A stretch of DNA of 64,000 bases from Pisaster brevispinus. Taxonomy: Eukaryota; Echinodermata; Asteroidea; Forcipulatida; Asteriidae. A program made the position numbers and the translations under genes. Shown in pieces: positions 34,649 to 46,171 of the stretch. The notes beneath the pieces are model-generated. The model saw nothing but the letters and a program-made list of their open reading frames with translations, did not search any database and was not told the DNA's origin. Where the stretch lies: NCBI GenBank assembly GCA_023634235.1, contig JAMKCF010000007.1:17490592-17554591 (forward strand), given 5' to 3'. Within the stretch, counting starts at the first letter, position 1; each line of letters opens with the position of its first letter.

Positions 34649-35128
34649 GTTGATTGTTAGCCCCACTTGTGTGGCCAAGGGACAGGAAACCTGAATCCTT
34701 GGCCACACGTCGTCACCCATATTTTTGCGCTAGTGGGCGGAGCGGATACATAAAGCAACCATTGCAATGTGCGCATCTTCGCTCCGCCCACAATCCGGCC
34801 AGCCGGTGACGTCATGAATTGATTTGCACGATTAGAATCAATCCAAAATGGCCGCGCTCAGTACATGTCGCGAAAATCTAATTCGGATAGAGTTGAAAAT
34901 TTTGAATTGAAATATCTTTTGAAATTGTTATTTATGTACTCACCCAAAACACCCAGGTCAAGCTAAGAGGTAGGTGAACACATTGAGGTGGTTTAAACCG
35001 CCGACCCGCTCTTAGGGAATGCGCCTCTATTTTTTAATCGGTGGGCTGACGAAAATATGGGTGACGACGTGTGGCCAAGGATTCAGGTTTCCTGTCCCTT
35101 GGCCACACAAGTGGGGCTAGTTGATTGT
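34649..35128. mobile_element. Mutator-like MITE with perfect 68-bp inverted repeats
   Basis: Bases 34658-34725 and 35052-35119 are exact reverse complements over 68 bp, starting TAGCCCCACTTGTG. GTTGATTGT flanks both ends (34649-34657 and 35120-35128), a 9-bp target duplication. Within each terminal repeat GTGTGGCCAAGG pairs with CCTTGGCCACAC, making a 12-bp hairpin. Internally GTGGGCGGAGCG (about 34734) pairs with CGCTCCGCCCAC (about 34781). The interior also has a TGACGTCA palindrome at 34807-34814 and an AAAATGGCCGC (YY1-like) word. Identity of the ends implies a recent insertion or conversion. No transposase is encoded. Superfamily is inferred from the duplication length and the foldback ends. 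Confidence 0.85.
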
Positions 35129-36400
35129 GTAAAATTACGGCCTCACTTTCATAATCACATATTCTGTGAAACATACTTACTGGTCCCTGGAGGGATAGAG
35201 ATTTATTCCTTTGTACCACTCCAGTGCTGGAGCACCCGAGTCTGGTCTCTGACTTGGACCTTTCATGAGTCCATTTTAGTGTACTCGGACATAAACCTTC
35301 GGCTCATGGGGCTCTGTCCAAGACCAGGAAAAACGGGGAAAATAAGCAACTTTAGCTACCTTTATGTCAGGTTTATAGTCTTGTTGAAGTTTGTGATGCT
35401 TGTTTTTTTGTCCACCTGAAATGTAAGCCTCTTTTTTATTAATTATTATCATTATTGTTATTATTATTAGTTTTTTTGTAAGTTCGTTTTTGTTTCCTTC
35501 ATTTTTCCCACAATGTTTTAAATGTAAATTTGTTTACTACATATTGGAGATCAATCCTGTGTCTTTAAAATATGTGTTCTGACTTTGTTAAATGGTACGA
35601 ATTGAACAAAACTGGACAATAGTCTCACAGAAATAGACGGAAATGGCCAAAAGTGTCAGTGGGAGGATCACAGATTACAACTATTGCAACCCTGTTCTAG
35701 GTGTTTGATGTAAATCCACTGTAACTTGGAAGCCATGCCAACTTTACAGAAGAAGGTTTTGCTGATTACCAGAAGCCTGTAGGAGTGAGCTGGTTTCCTT
35801 GGAATTGAAAGTTTCTTTCAAAAGAAATGCCTTTGAACAATGAAATTGGAATTTTTAGAAAAATAATTACACAAAAAAATGTGCCAGCATTAGGGCTGAA
35901 AATAATATATAAAAAATTGTGGGCGATGGGCATGCAGCAGATACGCATGCAACAGGGTAACTTACATTGTAGACATAAGGGACAAAAGGGGACTCTGACT
36001 CAGTGGGGAGGGACACGGCTACAGCACCGCTTTGTGCTTCATTGTTATGTCCAAGTTCTTTCCTGCAAGCAATTTTTATTTTAGTATGAATGGCAGAAAA
36101 GCAATTGAGCGAATTTTGATTGGGACCTTTTATTGTGACATTGAAGCACTGAAACTGCAAATTTTTTTAAGGCTAGATGTACAAACAAAAGATCTCAAGG
36201 AGTATTTTTGTCTTTTAATTTAATGAAACAAAACTTCTGGTTTTGACTAGGTCATACAGTTGGAGATCTACAAATCTGATAGACAAGACTACATGTTCTC
36301 AAACAAACAAAGTGAAAAGACATCACACATTACCCAATAAACTGGAAAAACCAATCGGTTTTGAAGTTGTTGACTTTTACTGTGTTTTATCTTTCCAAAG
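35129..36400. other. Intronic or intergenic, nothing recognised
   Basis: AT-rich, with ATT-rich short repeats near 35438-35470. The 120-codon frame at 35057-35419 begins inside the MITE and is rejected. Confidence 0.3.
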
Positions 36401-36531
36401 GTAATGGAGCAAATGTCGTACATACTTGTTGTATCCTACATGTACTGTGCTGCAGTCAAGACGTACATGTACCTGAAGTTACTGACTGCAGTTGGACAAG
36501 TGCTATTTCATGGAATCAATTCTTCCTCTTG
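36401..36531 (+). CDS. Candidate internal exon, hydrophobic
   Basis: Acceptor TATCTTTCCAAAG and strong donor CTTG/GTAAGT, 131 nt. Frame 1 gives VMEQMSYILVVSYMY, CAAVKTYMYLK, LLTAVGQVLFHGINSSS, which could be one helical or membrane segment. Frame 3 is also open, so the frame is uncertain. No joined neighbour identified; the next good plus-strand exon (42224) does not match either phase directly. Confidence 0.35.
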
Positions 36532-36883
36532 GTAAGTTGATATTCTAAATTGTCAATTTCCTCATGTCAGTTAACAACATTGTATTTCTTAAATAGCAAT
36601 TACTCTGCAGTCTCCCTTTACAGTGGGTGGACTAGTGATATGACAAGCCTAATTGTCCCGCTGGCTAATTGAAATTAAAAACCCTGTATAATACATAACA
36701 CGCGAGTTTTGATTGCTTGTGATACCCCCTTGTAATCTAAATTCCCTTGAATCATTATGATGGCGATTGTTCTGAATGAACCTGACATTTTCTCCCATGA
36801 TTAACCAAGGAATCCAATTCCACAATAATACAATTTCAAGATAGGTAATATTCTTGTATCTCATTGAATTTCTAATTGTTTTT

Positions 36884-37218
36884 TTGATAATTGGTGTGAC
36901 ACCATTGATAATTGGTGTGACACCATTGATAATTGGTGTGACACCATTGATAATTGGTGTGACACCATTGATAATTGGTGTGACACCATTGATAATTGGT
37001 GTGACACCATTGATAATTGGTGTCACACCATTGATAATTGGTGTCACACCATTGATAATTGGTGTGACACCATTGATAATTGGTGTGACACCATTGATAA
37101 TTGGTGTCACACCACTTGATAATTGGTGTTACACCATTGATAATTGGTGTCACACCATTGATAATTGGTGTCACACCATTGATAATTGGTGTCACACCAT
37201 TGATAATTGGTGTGACAC
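36884..37218. repeat. 21-bp minisatellite, 16 copies
   Basis: Sixteen head-to-tail copies of a 21-bp unit built from TTGATAATTGG and TGTGACACCA, with one copy a base longer near 37113. Each copy carries an 11-bp palindrome GGTGT-G/C-ACACC whose centre base switches between G and C. The unit holds a T-box-like half-site (GGTGTGA), a GATAA word, TAATTG and an inverted CCAAT. Because 21 is a multiple of 3, it produces long artificial open frames on both strands, which are not genes. Confidence 0.95.
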
Positions 37219-40200
37219 CCTACTTTTTAAAGGGAGCATGTTTTTGATCCATGGTAAGATCCTGTTAAGCCTGGTCTTTCCACTGGCTGTGGTCTTGTAT
37301 TCTTTCACTTTGGTCTTGAAATCGTAGGGATTGTTTTTTGGGCATCAGTCTCCACTTCTCTTGTTGTTTTGAAATCTATGGTTCTGTCTTGGTCTAAAGG
37401 GAAAGCTTTTGCATCCATTGACTTGAATTACCAGTAGGAGCTATTGTAATTTATATTCCCCCGAGTGGGTCTTTGTCATTTGATTGGAGGATTCCAGGCC
37501 ACGCTGTAGGGCCTACTCAATATCGTAAAGGTCTCTGTCATAAATTGTGCATTTTGGTACTATTCACCGTACATTTTTGTCCCATCCTTTTTATTGCACA
37601 CTAGACCTCACCATGTGCTATACACACCAGGTTAGTAGATGCCAGAATAGAATGTTGTAAACAAAATTAATTCTTGTAGTTTTATCCTTCAATTAAATGA
37701 CAAAGATCTACTGGATGCTACATAAAACAAATAATGAATGCTGTGTGTTCGTGTAATGGAGAGAATATTCTCATTTGATGAAAGATAAAATATGTTTCAT
37801 TTAACTCGGTTTCCCTGCCGAGTTGTCTTGGTTCTGAGCTCTCTATATCGTTATGTAGTTAGATTATAATACAATTCAGTGTTCCTTATATCAGTGTTTC
37901 TAACATTATCAGAAATACTGACAGAGCGTACAATGTAATGTTACAAAAAAATTGTAAACCAACAGTCATTTTAGAGGAAGCAATTCCACCGTCAACAAAT
38001 TTTACTCCTGCTATTGCGATGCATTGTGTTGAAGTTTTTTCCTCTCTAACATCGTAAGTAGCCATGCAATTTCTTGTGATTTTTGTTATCCTGATTTAAG
38101 ACCAAACAAAATAAATGTTGTGTTTCCGTTAACCTGACCGACCTGATTTTTTGGCGGCTAAATTGCTGACCTCAAATCTTGTTTCTTACTATTTTGTGAG
38201 TCGGTAAATGAATTCCGCTTGGACACAAACAATTTCGTTCCATGTTCAAAAACTCTCAATTATTCAATGGCCGATTCAGATCCGGAGTTGGCAATTTCTA
38301 GAAATTTTACAGCATCGCTGCAACAAAAACAAGTTAGAAACATGCAACAGCTGTTGCGGTATCAAATATTGCACATCACGTGATCGTGTACTTCTAGCTC
38401 CACACAGAAACAAATCGTTAGCCATTTTGTTTTCGCTTTGGCGACAAAATGTTGAAAGTTTACGGTTGATTTTTGACCTTTATGGGTGAACAATTAATGT
38501 GTGTGTTCATATAGAGCAGGGTAAGCTAGTTTGTGTGGGGTTGTTGATTAAAGGCATGGAGAAAATGCTATTTGGGTGAAAAAACTGTAAAGTGAATGTG
38601 ATGATTTTGTCTTCCATGTACTGAACAGTGTATTCATTTGCTACATCATCATGCTCAACGGTTACGATCTCGTAACTTATTGTGGTCTGATTTCTGATAA
38701 TTTCTAGTTTAAAAAAAAGAATTTTAACAAAGAACACAATGTTAAATTCACTTGCCTATTCATTTTTAACAGCTTTGCATTTAGTAACATGAAAAAAAAC
38801 CAAAGTTTTTGTCACTTTTTTTAAAGTTCAAATTCAAATCCCTTTTTGTCCGTTTCAAGGGGCAGATTTCGCAAAATCCGTCTGTGTTCCGCGATTGCAG
38901 AAAATCATTGGCCCTAAAAATATAACATGATATTTTGTCAATACCTGAAATTAAGAATTGGTATAACTAATGTCAGCATTTAAAACATAGCCCTGATTGG
39001 TGAGATACAAATTTTCCCTGAAACTTCTGTTTCTGAAGCGCTTGCAACTTGACCTCCTCTGTAACTGTCTATAGCCCATGTTATGTTTTTTTTCCTAAAG
39101 AACTTACAAACTTTTAGATTTTACCACTTTTCAACATGACTACTTATAACTTTATGAGTCAAACAAGGTTAGTATAATCATGGAGGTAGAATTCTACTTC
39201 CATGGTATAATGGTAGCAAGTTTAAAATTTGAACAAATAACTCAAAATTCAAGAACTAATGAAAAAACAATAATTGAACAAAATAAAATTATTTTCCTAC
39301 CTACCCACCTGGATTTTTTTCAGGCCGTTCTCGTAAACACTAACGCTGGAGGTTGCGATTAGACTCCACCGCACGCCTTCTAACGTTCGTTTACTGAAAT
39401 GAACAATCGTGGCTAGTAAATATCAAGACTAGGGACTTTATTGCGCGAATTTTGAAGGATTTTGAAAATTACAAACAATTAATTTTACGACGTTATTTTA
39501 TTTTACAAATTATGAAGTATGATTACGCTGGAAATGTCTGCCAAGGCATGCGTTATAGAGGGATCAGGCGTGTGCTTTTCGCACGCGTGAGGAAGCTTTT
39601 AGGTGTGCGATGGCGTGTGGGTGCGATCGCACGCCTCAAATCAGAAGGACTGATACTGATGTATTTACGTAACATGTATGGTTGTGCAGCGATGTCATTC
39701 AACAAATCGGAATTAAAAATCAAGGCACCAGCTTTTAGAGATCGCAATGTCCGATCGTGGAGATCGAAAACATGAATTAATTGGGTCGGAACCAGTGATA
39801 AATGCACTTGGTAACCGCTGTCACCTTGCTAAATGTGGATGGATTTGACGTTCTTGTGACAACACAGTGGCTGTTTTTTTCTGTTTTCTCAGCAAGTAGA
39901 CACTGTATTCAGTTGAATCTTTTACATGTGACTTTTATGTATCTTTCTTGATAATGATGCCAATAGATAAGCGTTACATGGAAAAAGAAACAATCTATGA
40001 CCCTACCTTTGAGGTCATTATTTAGAGGGACACAAGGAACTGCACCATTTTTTTCTAGAGGTATTCTTCAGGCAAGTTAAAACTAGTTTGTTTTTATAGA
40101 CAAGATCTTATTCTACGCAATGACTGATATGCTCCTTTTGACACTCTTGTCTGTTATAATTTTGTTCATGAGATAATCTACAAAAACACATTATGTCTTG

Positions 40201-40401
40201 TAATAAGAAAAACAGTTTTAAAAATTGAGTAATACTACAAAAAGCTTATAAAATGTAACATTATACTCCTGTCATTTTTTTATCTCAAATGTTCTGATTA
40301 ATGGTTTGGGCACTGCAACGACAAGTTCAAACATTGTGTAAAAATTATTGAATAGGGCCTATAATTTGATAAACATATTCCAACAATAGTGCAATTACAG
40401 C
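37219..40401. other. Intergenic or intronic; CG-rich patch at 39340-39780
   Basis: Mostly featureless. From about 39340 to 39780 CG dinucleotides are frequent and short inverted repeats occur (for example the palindrome GTGCGATCGCAC near 39632). Open frames on both strands there (39452-39775 plus, 39553-39807 minus) are best explained by the low stop density of this patch. Confidence 0.3.
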
Positions 40402-40545
40402 CCTGATACTTTGGTTCTGAAGGGGCAAGGCAGTTTTGCCTTGACTTTTTGTAAAAGATAAGGGCACTAAGGCAATTTTCAGAAATTTCTAAGGGCATCA
40501 AGGCAATCATAAAAGGTTGTGAAGGGCACCAAGGCAATATTGGAA
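40402..40545. repeat. AGGGCA...AAGGCAA sub-repeat array beginning CCTGATACTT
   Basis: After CCTGATACTT, a self-complementary AAGGCA-gttt-TGCCTT is followed by three units of AAGGGCAnnAAGGCAAT about 40 bp apart. It is related, in opposite orientation, to 41960-42115. Confidence 0.55.
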
Positions 40546-40938
40546 AAAACACATATAAATTATACAATCTTACACAATAAATGCACATCACTTAGTTCTT
40601 CTGTTGTGCTTGTTTCCTTCATGACATGCATGTAGTTTATTTGTCTTCAAATAAAAACATATGAATCAAGCATGATACCAATGATAGATAAAAACCAATG
40701 GGCAATTCCAAGCAAACAGGGACATGGCCCATTTTTTTCTCACTAGCCAGCCGGACTAGTAAACCAGAGTTTTCACTAGCCCAAAAGACTTTTCACCAGC
40801 CCAGAAATCTTAATTATTATTATTGGGCACTTTATTATAAGAAAATGGATCTTTAGTTACCAAAATGTTCATTTATGCTGTGTGTAGTTCTTGTTGATCC
40901 AAGTTGATTGTAAAAATTGCCCCGTGTGACTTACAAGT

Positions 40939-41283
40939 CAGGGCTCGAATTTGGGGAAAAAATCCACAAGACTGCACGGCTTGTAGCTCAAAACTTTTAC
41001 TGGACCAGAAAATTTGTTACAAGACCGAAATCCAAATGAGAAGAACACTCTACACAGTTTCACATTTGAGCTGTTTTTGTACCAAGCACTAAGAGAAGAT
41101 TTATCAAGTTTTTCTTGTTTTCAAGTTTTTTCTCAATTGATCAGTTTAATTTTAAAAATACCGTGACGTGTTATTCAAAAGCACAAGACCGCCGGACTTT
41201 TTTTTGTATGGTCATAAGTTTACTGGCCCGACACTAAAATCACCGGCCTCGGGCCTGCGGTCCAATGTCAAATTCGAGCCCTG
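40939..41283 (+). mobile_element. CAGGG-ended (hAT-like) MITE, copy 1
   Basis: The ends CAGGGCTCGAATTTG (40939-40953) and CAAATTCGAGCCCTG (41269-41283) are exact inverse copies. Interior landmarks are ATCCACAAGACTGCA, CTCAAAACTTTTACTG, GTTACAAGACC and TTACTGGCCCGACACTAAAAT. A CAGGG terminus is common in hAT elements. I could not find an 8-bp target duplication (TTACAAGT against ACAGTCTA), so the superfamily is tentative. A second copy lies inverted at 44203-44514. Confidence 0.7.
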
Positions 41284-42223
41284 ACAGTCTACAGACATGT
41301 AATTGTAATGTACGATGATGCAAATAGAGCCCTTATAAACTTAAAGCTTAAATACACAGAAAAATACACCAAAAAAACTTACATAAAAAAAAACTTATCT
41401 GAAAAAGGTGTCCAATATGCAGCATTTTGATGCTGCAACATTTAGTTGAGCCAATTTCTTTTGCTTGGTTCTTTCCTGCATTTTGAAAGCTTCTGAAGAA
41501 CCAAAAATGCAACCAACGTTGGTTGGACGCATGACCTAAGCTAAGCAAAGCAAGCAAGCTGCATAACAACAACTTGTTTTCGGTAGTTTTCCTTATTGCA
41601 CGGTCCCACCTACTGGGGCCGAGCGAATATTTCAACGCATACGAGGTTGAAACGATGTGCACGTGTTTATTGTGTGTGTTTCACAATCTGGGCACTGACT
41701 CGGATAGGTGTACATGTGCAGTGCTGCATACACGTTGCGTCGTAGTGTGAAGCTCACTGCACCATACTATTGGTTTGTGATGATCGTTGTACATGTACAA
41801 TGTATGTACGTTGTTTCCGTGTGTGTGTTCTGTGCGTGTTGTTCGTTGCGTTAAATTTGTATGGGCTAAATGTATCAAACAGACATCGCGACTTTGGACA
41901 GTTGCTATTTCGGCTCTTTTTCTGGCATTTTTAGGGATGAATGTCAAACTTGGGATATCGTTAAATATAAATTTTTCAGGAGAAAGGGCACGACGGCAAT
42001 GACAAGAAAAGGGCACGGAAAAATTGCCGTGAAAAGTGGGATTTTTGAAGGGCATTGCGGCAATAGGTAGAGGCAACGACGGCAATTGCCGTCGTTGCTG
42101 TCGTGAAGTATCAGGACTGATATATGTATTTGTTGTTATTGGACTCTGAGTATAATTAATTTGTGGACCTTGAGTGCAGCAACAATATTTCATCTTGCTG
42201 TTTTCTCCTTTTTTCTTCTTCAG
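41284..42223. other. GGCAA-repeat region and flanks before exon 42224
   Basis: 41960-42115 contains GGGCACGACGGCAA, GGGCACGGAAAAATTGCCGTG and GGGCATTGCGGCAA units, then a 26-bp palindrome, then AAGTATCAGG at 42106-42115, the inverse of CCTGATACTT at 40402. The 170-codon minus frame at 41681-42193 runs through this repeat and is rejected. Confidence 0.45.
42073..42098. repeat. Perfect 26-bp palindrome
   Basis: Centred on GGCAATTGCC, with arms GCAACGACGGCAA and TTGCCGTCGTTGC. It needs no loop and could extrude as a cruciform or mark one end of a transposon. Confidence 0.85.
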
Positions 42224-42363
42224 GTATATCTAACAGTAACTTCCGACCAGGCCCCAGGATGGTAGTGTTTTTCTTCAGCATGAACACTAGAACTAACTCG
42301 ACCTCAGTTCATAACCTCTTGAGGTTACTATCCTCTGCATTATCCAACATGGATCTGCCAAAG
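42224..42363 (+). CDS. Candidate internal exon (ends RLLSSALSNMDLPK)
   Basis: Excellent acceptor (CTCCTTTTTTCTTCTTCAG) and donor (CCAAAG/GTAAGTTG), 140 nt. Only the frame starting with two completing bases is open: ISNSNFRPGPRMVVFFFSM, NTRTNSTSVHNLLRL, LSSALSNMDLPK. Composition looks like a folded domain with a beta-strand (MVVFFF) followed by a helix. Probably a real exon of a larger plus-strand gene, but no partner exon could be joined and I do not recognise the family. Confidence 0.5.
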
Positions 42364-43649
42364 GTAAGTTGATATATACGGATGATGTTAACATTTATTT
42401 TTAAAGTGTTTCAAGTTTCAGCTAAAGTTGTTACAACTGGAATATTGAGCATGTTTCCTTCATGCTTTGCTTTTTGTATCAACAAACTTGTCTGTGTCAC
42501 TCTAAATCTGTAGAGCCACTACTAATGCAAATTTCCCATACTGGTCATGCCCACAGGTTCAATACACTAAGATTTATTCACAAAAGTACCTCCTAATGAC
42601 CAAAAAGCCCCGCGGCATGAGTGCAACATTACCTTAGGCTTTTTCTTTGCAATTGGTATGGGGCACATGCTTTAATTTCCCAGAACTTTGTCAATAGCGT
42701 ATTTTACATCATTTGTGAGAAAGATTTTAAAAATTGTTAAAATGATAAATGGCTACTTGATTGGCAAGGGTTGAGTCAGTCCATAACAGGGAGAATGTCC
42801 TCTCCCCAGGACAACAAGCCAATTCTTCGGGACTGTACCGGTGACAATATCCTGCCACCTCAACAGCTCCCTGTAAACCTGACCCATAATACCAGGGCAC
42901 TTGTCACATGGGCTCGGGAGATGCTTCTGCATGAGCCAGCAAACCTGGAGCTGATTTCACTGAAGTCCCCGTTCGCGATCTTCGCTGTCACACTTGCGAT
43001 GAGATTGCTAACCACAAACTCATTGTTCCTGCAAAAGGAATTCATTTCTAAATGCCCAAAATATTTGTGAAAAAGTCATCGAGGTTGTGATGATGTCAAA
43101 AGGAAAATGAACGTTTTGTTCAAGGCTAAAAATAATGACCTTTGACATAACCCGCCCTGCAAAATTGTCAGTCGTCATGGTGGATGTTGTACATGTCAAG
43201 ATTTTGTTGCTGCGGTTCGATTAAAAAATAAACGTATAAATTGCAGGTTTAAATGTTGTTTTCATGCTGGGGCCTGAAAAATAACAACAGGATGACCATA
43301 TTAATGGTGAACCATTGGAAATGACTTGCTAATACATCTCTCTCTCTCTATGAAATATTTTACACTTCTGTGGAGGATGGACACACCTGATGGGGACTGG
43401 GTGGTGTTTGTCTAATCGCGAGGGCAGTATTCCTGACGAAAAAATCAACGCGAATCTTTCCCGCCAACAACATATATTTTTGTGTCAGATATTTTGTCTT
43501 ATCGACGATTAAGGAGGCAAATTTTTTTCTCTCAATCTTAGCGTATTGAACCTGCTGGTATGGGAAATTCTGCATCATTGTATGAGTAGTTTACTCAATA
43601 AAGTGTTTAAATTTGTAGTCATTTTTACATGTTTTGTCAACTTTTACAG
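42364..43649. other. Intron-like sequence with an open GC-richer segment
   Basis: 42771-43070 is open for 99 codons on the plus strand and for about 60 on the minus strand, and is richer in GC than its flanks. It may be a fragment of an old mobile element. Short CT repeat near 43338. No firm gene. Confidence 0.25.
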
Positions 43650-43799
43650 ATCAAGTATTGATGCAGACAGAGTGTAAGATCTTCCATCACAGTGGCTGTC
43701 TATCACATTAAGCAGAGATGTGTCAATCTGTCAATGTTGAAGCCTCGGAGAATCTCCAGCAATCTGCTTCTGACAACTCAGTCAACGTCATGATTACAG
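43650..43799 (+). pseudogene. Exon-like repeat, copy 1
   Basis: Acceptor CAACTTTTACAG and donor ACAG/GTATGATT enclose 150 nt related to 45012-45145. Aligned to that copy it reads SSIDADRV, stop, DLPSQWLSITLSRD, with two in-frame stops, so this copy cannot encode the same peptide. Confidence 0.45.
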
Positions 43800-44202
43800 G
43801 TATGATTCAAAATACTATTTCAGCTCCTCCCGTTTAAAAACCCAAACATTTAAAGGTAGAGTCATAGATTAGTAAATACTCCAGGAATTAATGACCATAA
43901 AAGCTTACTTGGTGAGAAGTACTGCAGCTGTTGAGGGTTGGTGTTCGCGAATGGGACAACCAGAGATATAGTTGGTCCCTAAATGAGATGGATTTAAAAA
44001 TCTTGTGAAAACAAACATTCAGCTTTTTGCTGTTTTCTCAGCAAGTAGTCATTGTATTCTATAAAAACTTTCACAGGTGACTTTTTAAAAATCTGTCTTG
44101 TATATTTTGCCTATAAATCAGCATTATGTTGGCAAAATAACCAATCTATGACCCTACCTTTAAGACATTGAATATATTTCTAAATAGCGTCTAATCTGAC
44201 AG

Positions 44203-44514
44203 CAAGGCTCAAATTTTACACTGGACTGCAGGCCCCGAGGCCAATGATTTTAGCGTCAGGTCAGTAAACTTAACGACCATACAAATCCGGTGGTCTTGTG
44301 TTTGTTAATAATAAAACTTCATTGTATTGTTAATTTATACTGATATATACATTCTTTCAACTCATTGAGTATTGAAGTATTACCCATAAGAAAAACTGTG
44401 TAGATAGTACTCTTCTCATTTTGACTCTGGTCTTGTAACACATTTTCTGGTTCAGTAAAAGTTTTGAGCCAAAGCCCTGCAGTCTTGTGGATCTTCCCCC
44501 AAATTCAAGCTCTG
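44203..44514 (-). mobile_element. CAGGG-ended MITE, copy 2 (inverted, diverged)
   Basis: The reverse complement starts CAGAGCTTGAATTTGGGGG and matches copy 1 through ATCCACAAGACTGCAGGGC, CTCAAAACTTTTACTG, GTTACAAGACC and TTACTG. Both ends are mutated (CAAGGCTC on the other side), so it is older than copy 1. Confidence 0.65.
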
Positions 44515-45011
44515 GATAGCATCATGTATTGCTGTTCAACTAAGTTTTATATTTCACCCACGTCTTCTTACGAAGAAAAATAAACACTAAAACATTTTGC
44601 TGAAGAGTTGACAACTGCTTTTGATGTCAAAATGAAGTCAAAGTAAAGACAAATGTAAAGTGATGTTAAGGATACACTGAACATCAACGTTTTTGGATCA
44701 CAGATTGCTTTTTGCTGTTCAACAAAGATTGGCACTGCTCAGTTCAAGCCAGTCAACATTATGTTTGGAGAAAGTTGGGTGAATGACGTTTTGCATGGAT
44801 GTAAATTGCCCTTGTATAGCATAGCAAAACGCTGCTCAAAATGTATCGGTTTTTTACACACACAAAAAAGTCATCATATGCTGCTCAAATGTTTGTGTGC
44901 AGACAGTCTAGATAGTTTGGTGTGCAAACTTGCAGGATCCCTAAACTGTAATAGAAATTACTAAATAAAATGTTAAATTTTGTTCTCTACACTTTTTGTC
45001 ATCGTCTACAG

Positions 45012-45145
45012 ATCAAGTAATTCAGACAGAGTGTCAGATCTTTGTTCATGGTGGCTCACAATTACACAGTCAGCAAAGATGACCGAATCTATGAATGTTG
45101 AAGCCTTGGGAAAATCTACAGCAGTTTGCTTGAAGAACTTCAAAG
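45012..45145 (+). CDS. Exon-like repeat, copy 2 (open)
   Basis: Acceptor TTTTTGTCATCGTCTACAG, donor CAAAG/GTATGAT, 134 nt. The open frame reads SSNSDRVSDLCSWWLTITQS then AKMTESMNVEALGK and STAVCLKNFK. It is the only copy of four fully open in this frame. Flanking intron sequence is also conserved with the other copies, so either a tandem exon duplication or an unrecognised repeat family is possible. No domain recognised. Confidence 0.35.
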
Positions 45146-46089
45146 GTATGATATTTGATTCAGATTCACGAGGTCTTGAAAAACTTCCAACCTTCGAAAT
45201 CCAATCTAACCAGACATGAATTTCAGGCTCCCTCCAACCACAGTTTTCCTTTTAGAAGAGCAGTGCTGACTCTACACTGAAACCTTTGAATTGCTGTAAT
45301 GAGACCAGCATCTCAAACACATATGACAATGACCTGTGCAAGCAAATCAAAACTTTGAGAGCATTTAAGAACTCACACCACGGCAGTGAATTTTAAGATG
45401 AGAAGTTCCCTCGATCCTCCAAGTGAAGTATTAGTCCTAGTCAAGTTCCAACCCCCGTAGGATTTTCAGAAATTAAGTAGTCTCATGGATTCCGAAATCT
45501 ACTACTCTGCAGTAGAATAAATAGTAAAACAAGTTCTCAAAGAACAAATCTACACAGCAAAGTAGCTACACCCACATGGTTGTACCACAAACTGAATACA
45601 CAATGCCACCTCACCCTGCAATGCCTTAAAACCCCTTTATAATACATGATTTGTACTGATAAAAGGAATTCATGAATGAGGACTTATAAAATAATGAAGG
45701 CTTACTCTTTGCAAAAAGTACATGTACCAATTGTTCTGAAATACTTTAATTGTCCCCAACATTTAACATCTTTGGTGTTTTCTTAAAAATGCATCCAACA
45801 GCTGTGTTGTGTTGTGTTGTGGAAAACTAGATGTTTTATATAAATTTGTTTTTCAAATACCAATACCTTTGAGAAAATTATATCATTTACATATTGCATG
45901 GCTTTATAAACTGTTCAAGGGATGCATTGATTTTAAAAAAGGATTTTCGTGTGCACTTTGTTTCCTTCCTGAGCCAAAGGTCCCTCAAAATGTTTAATGA
46001 TGTTCGAGACGTGCACGGCTGGTCTGTTGATACTGTAGTCAACAACTATGTTTAACTTTTGTCTTCATTTCTTCTTTTTATCTACACAG

Positions 46090-46171
46090 AGTGATTTATC
46101 CAGACAGAGAGTGTCGGACCTTCAGTCGTGGTTGGCAGCAATCTGCCTTGGCTAATCAATCAACTAAACAG
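46090..46171 (+). pseudogene. Exon-like repeat, copy 3
   Basis: Acceptor TTCTTTTTATCTACACAG, donor AAACAG/GTATGATAG, 82 nt, shorter than the others. It keeps the shared core DLSRQRVSDLQSWLAAI and is then broken by stops in the same frame. Confidence 0.35.

Noticed and set aside
35057..35419. 120-codon plus frame
   Set aside because: Starts inside the terminal inverted repeat of the MITE; no splice or domain support.
36649..37327. Long open frames on both strands with a 7-residue repeat (107-157 codons)
   Set aside because: Produced by the 21-bp minisatellite, whose period is a multiple of three; open in several frames with no other support.
39452..39807. Arg-rich 107-codon plus frame and 84-codon minus frame
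   Set aside because: Both strands are open in a CG-rich patch. The plus frame starts at TTG and there are no splice or domain signs.
40931..41291. 8-bp hAT target duplication around the CAGGG-ended MITE
   Set aside because: The flanking octamers TTACAAGT and ACAGTCTA do not match, so the hAT assignment rests only on the termini.
41681..42193. 170-codon minus-strand frame
   Set aside because: Runs through the GGCAA repeats and palindrome, shows no domain or splice context, and plus-strand frames overlap it.
42771..43070. 99-codon plus frame as a gene
   Set aside because: The minus strand is open too and no acceptor, donor or domain supports it; possibly a decayed mobile element.
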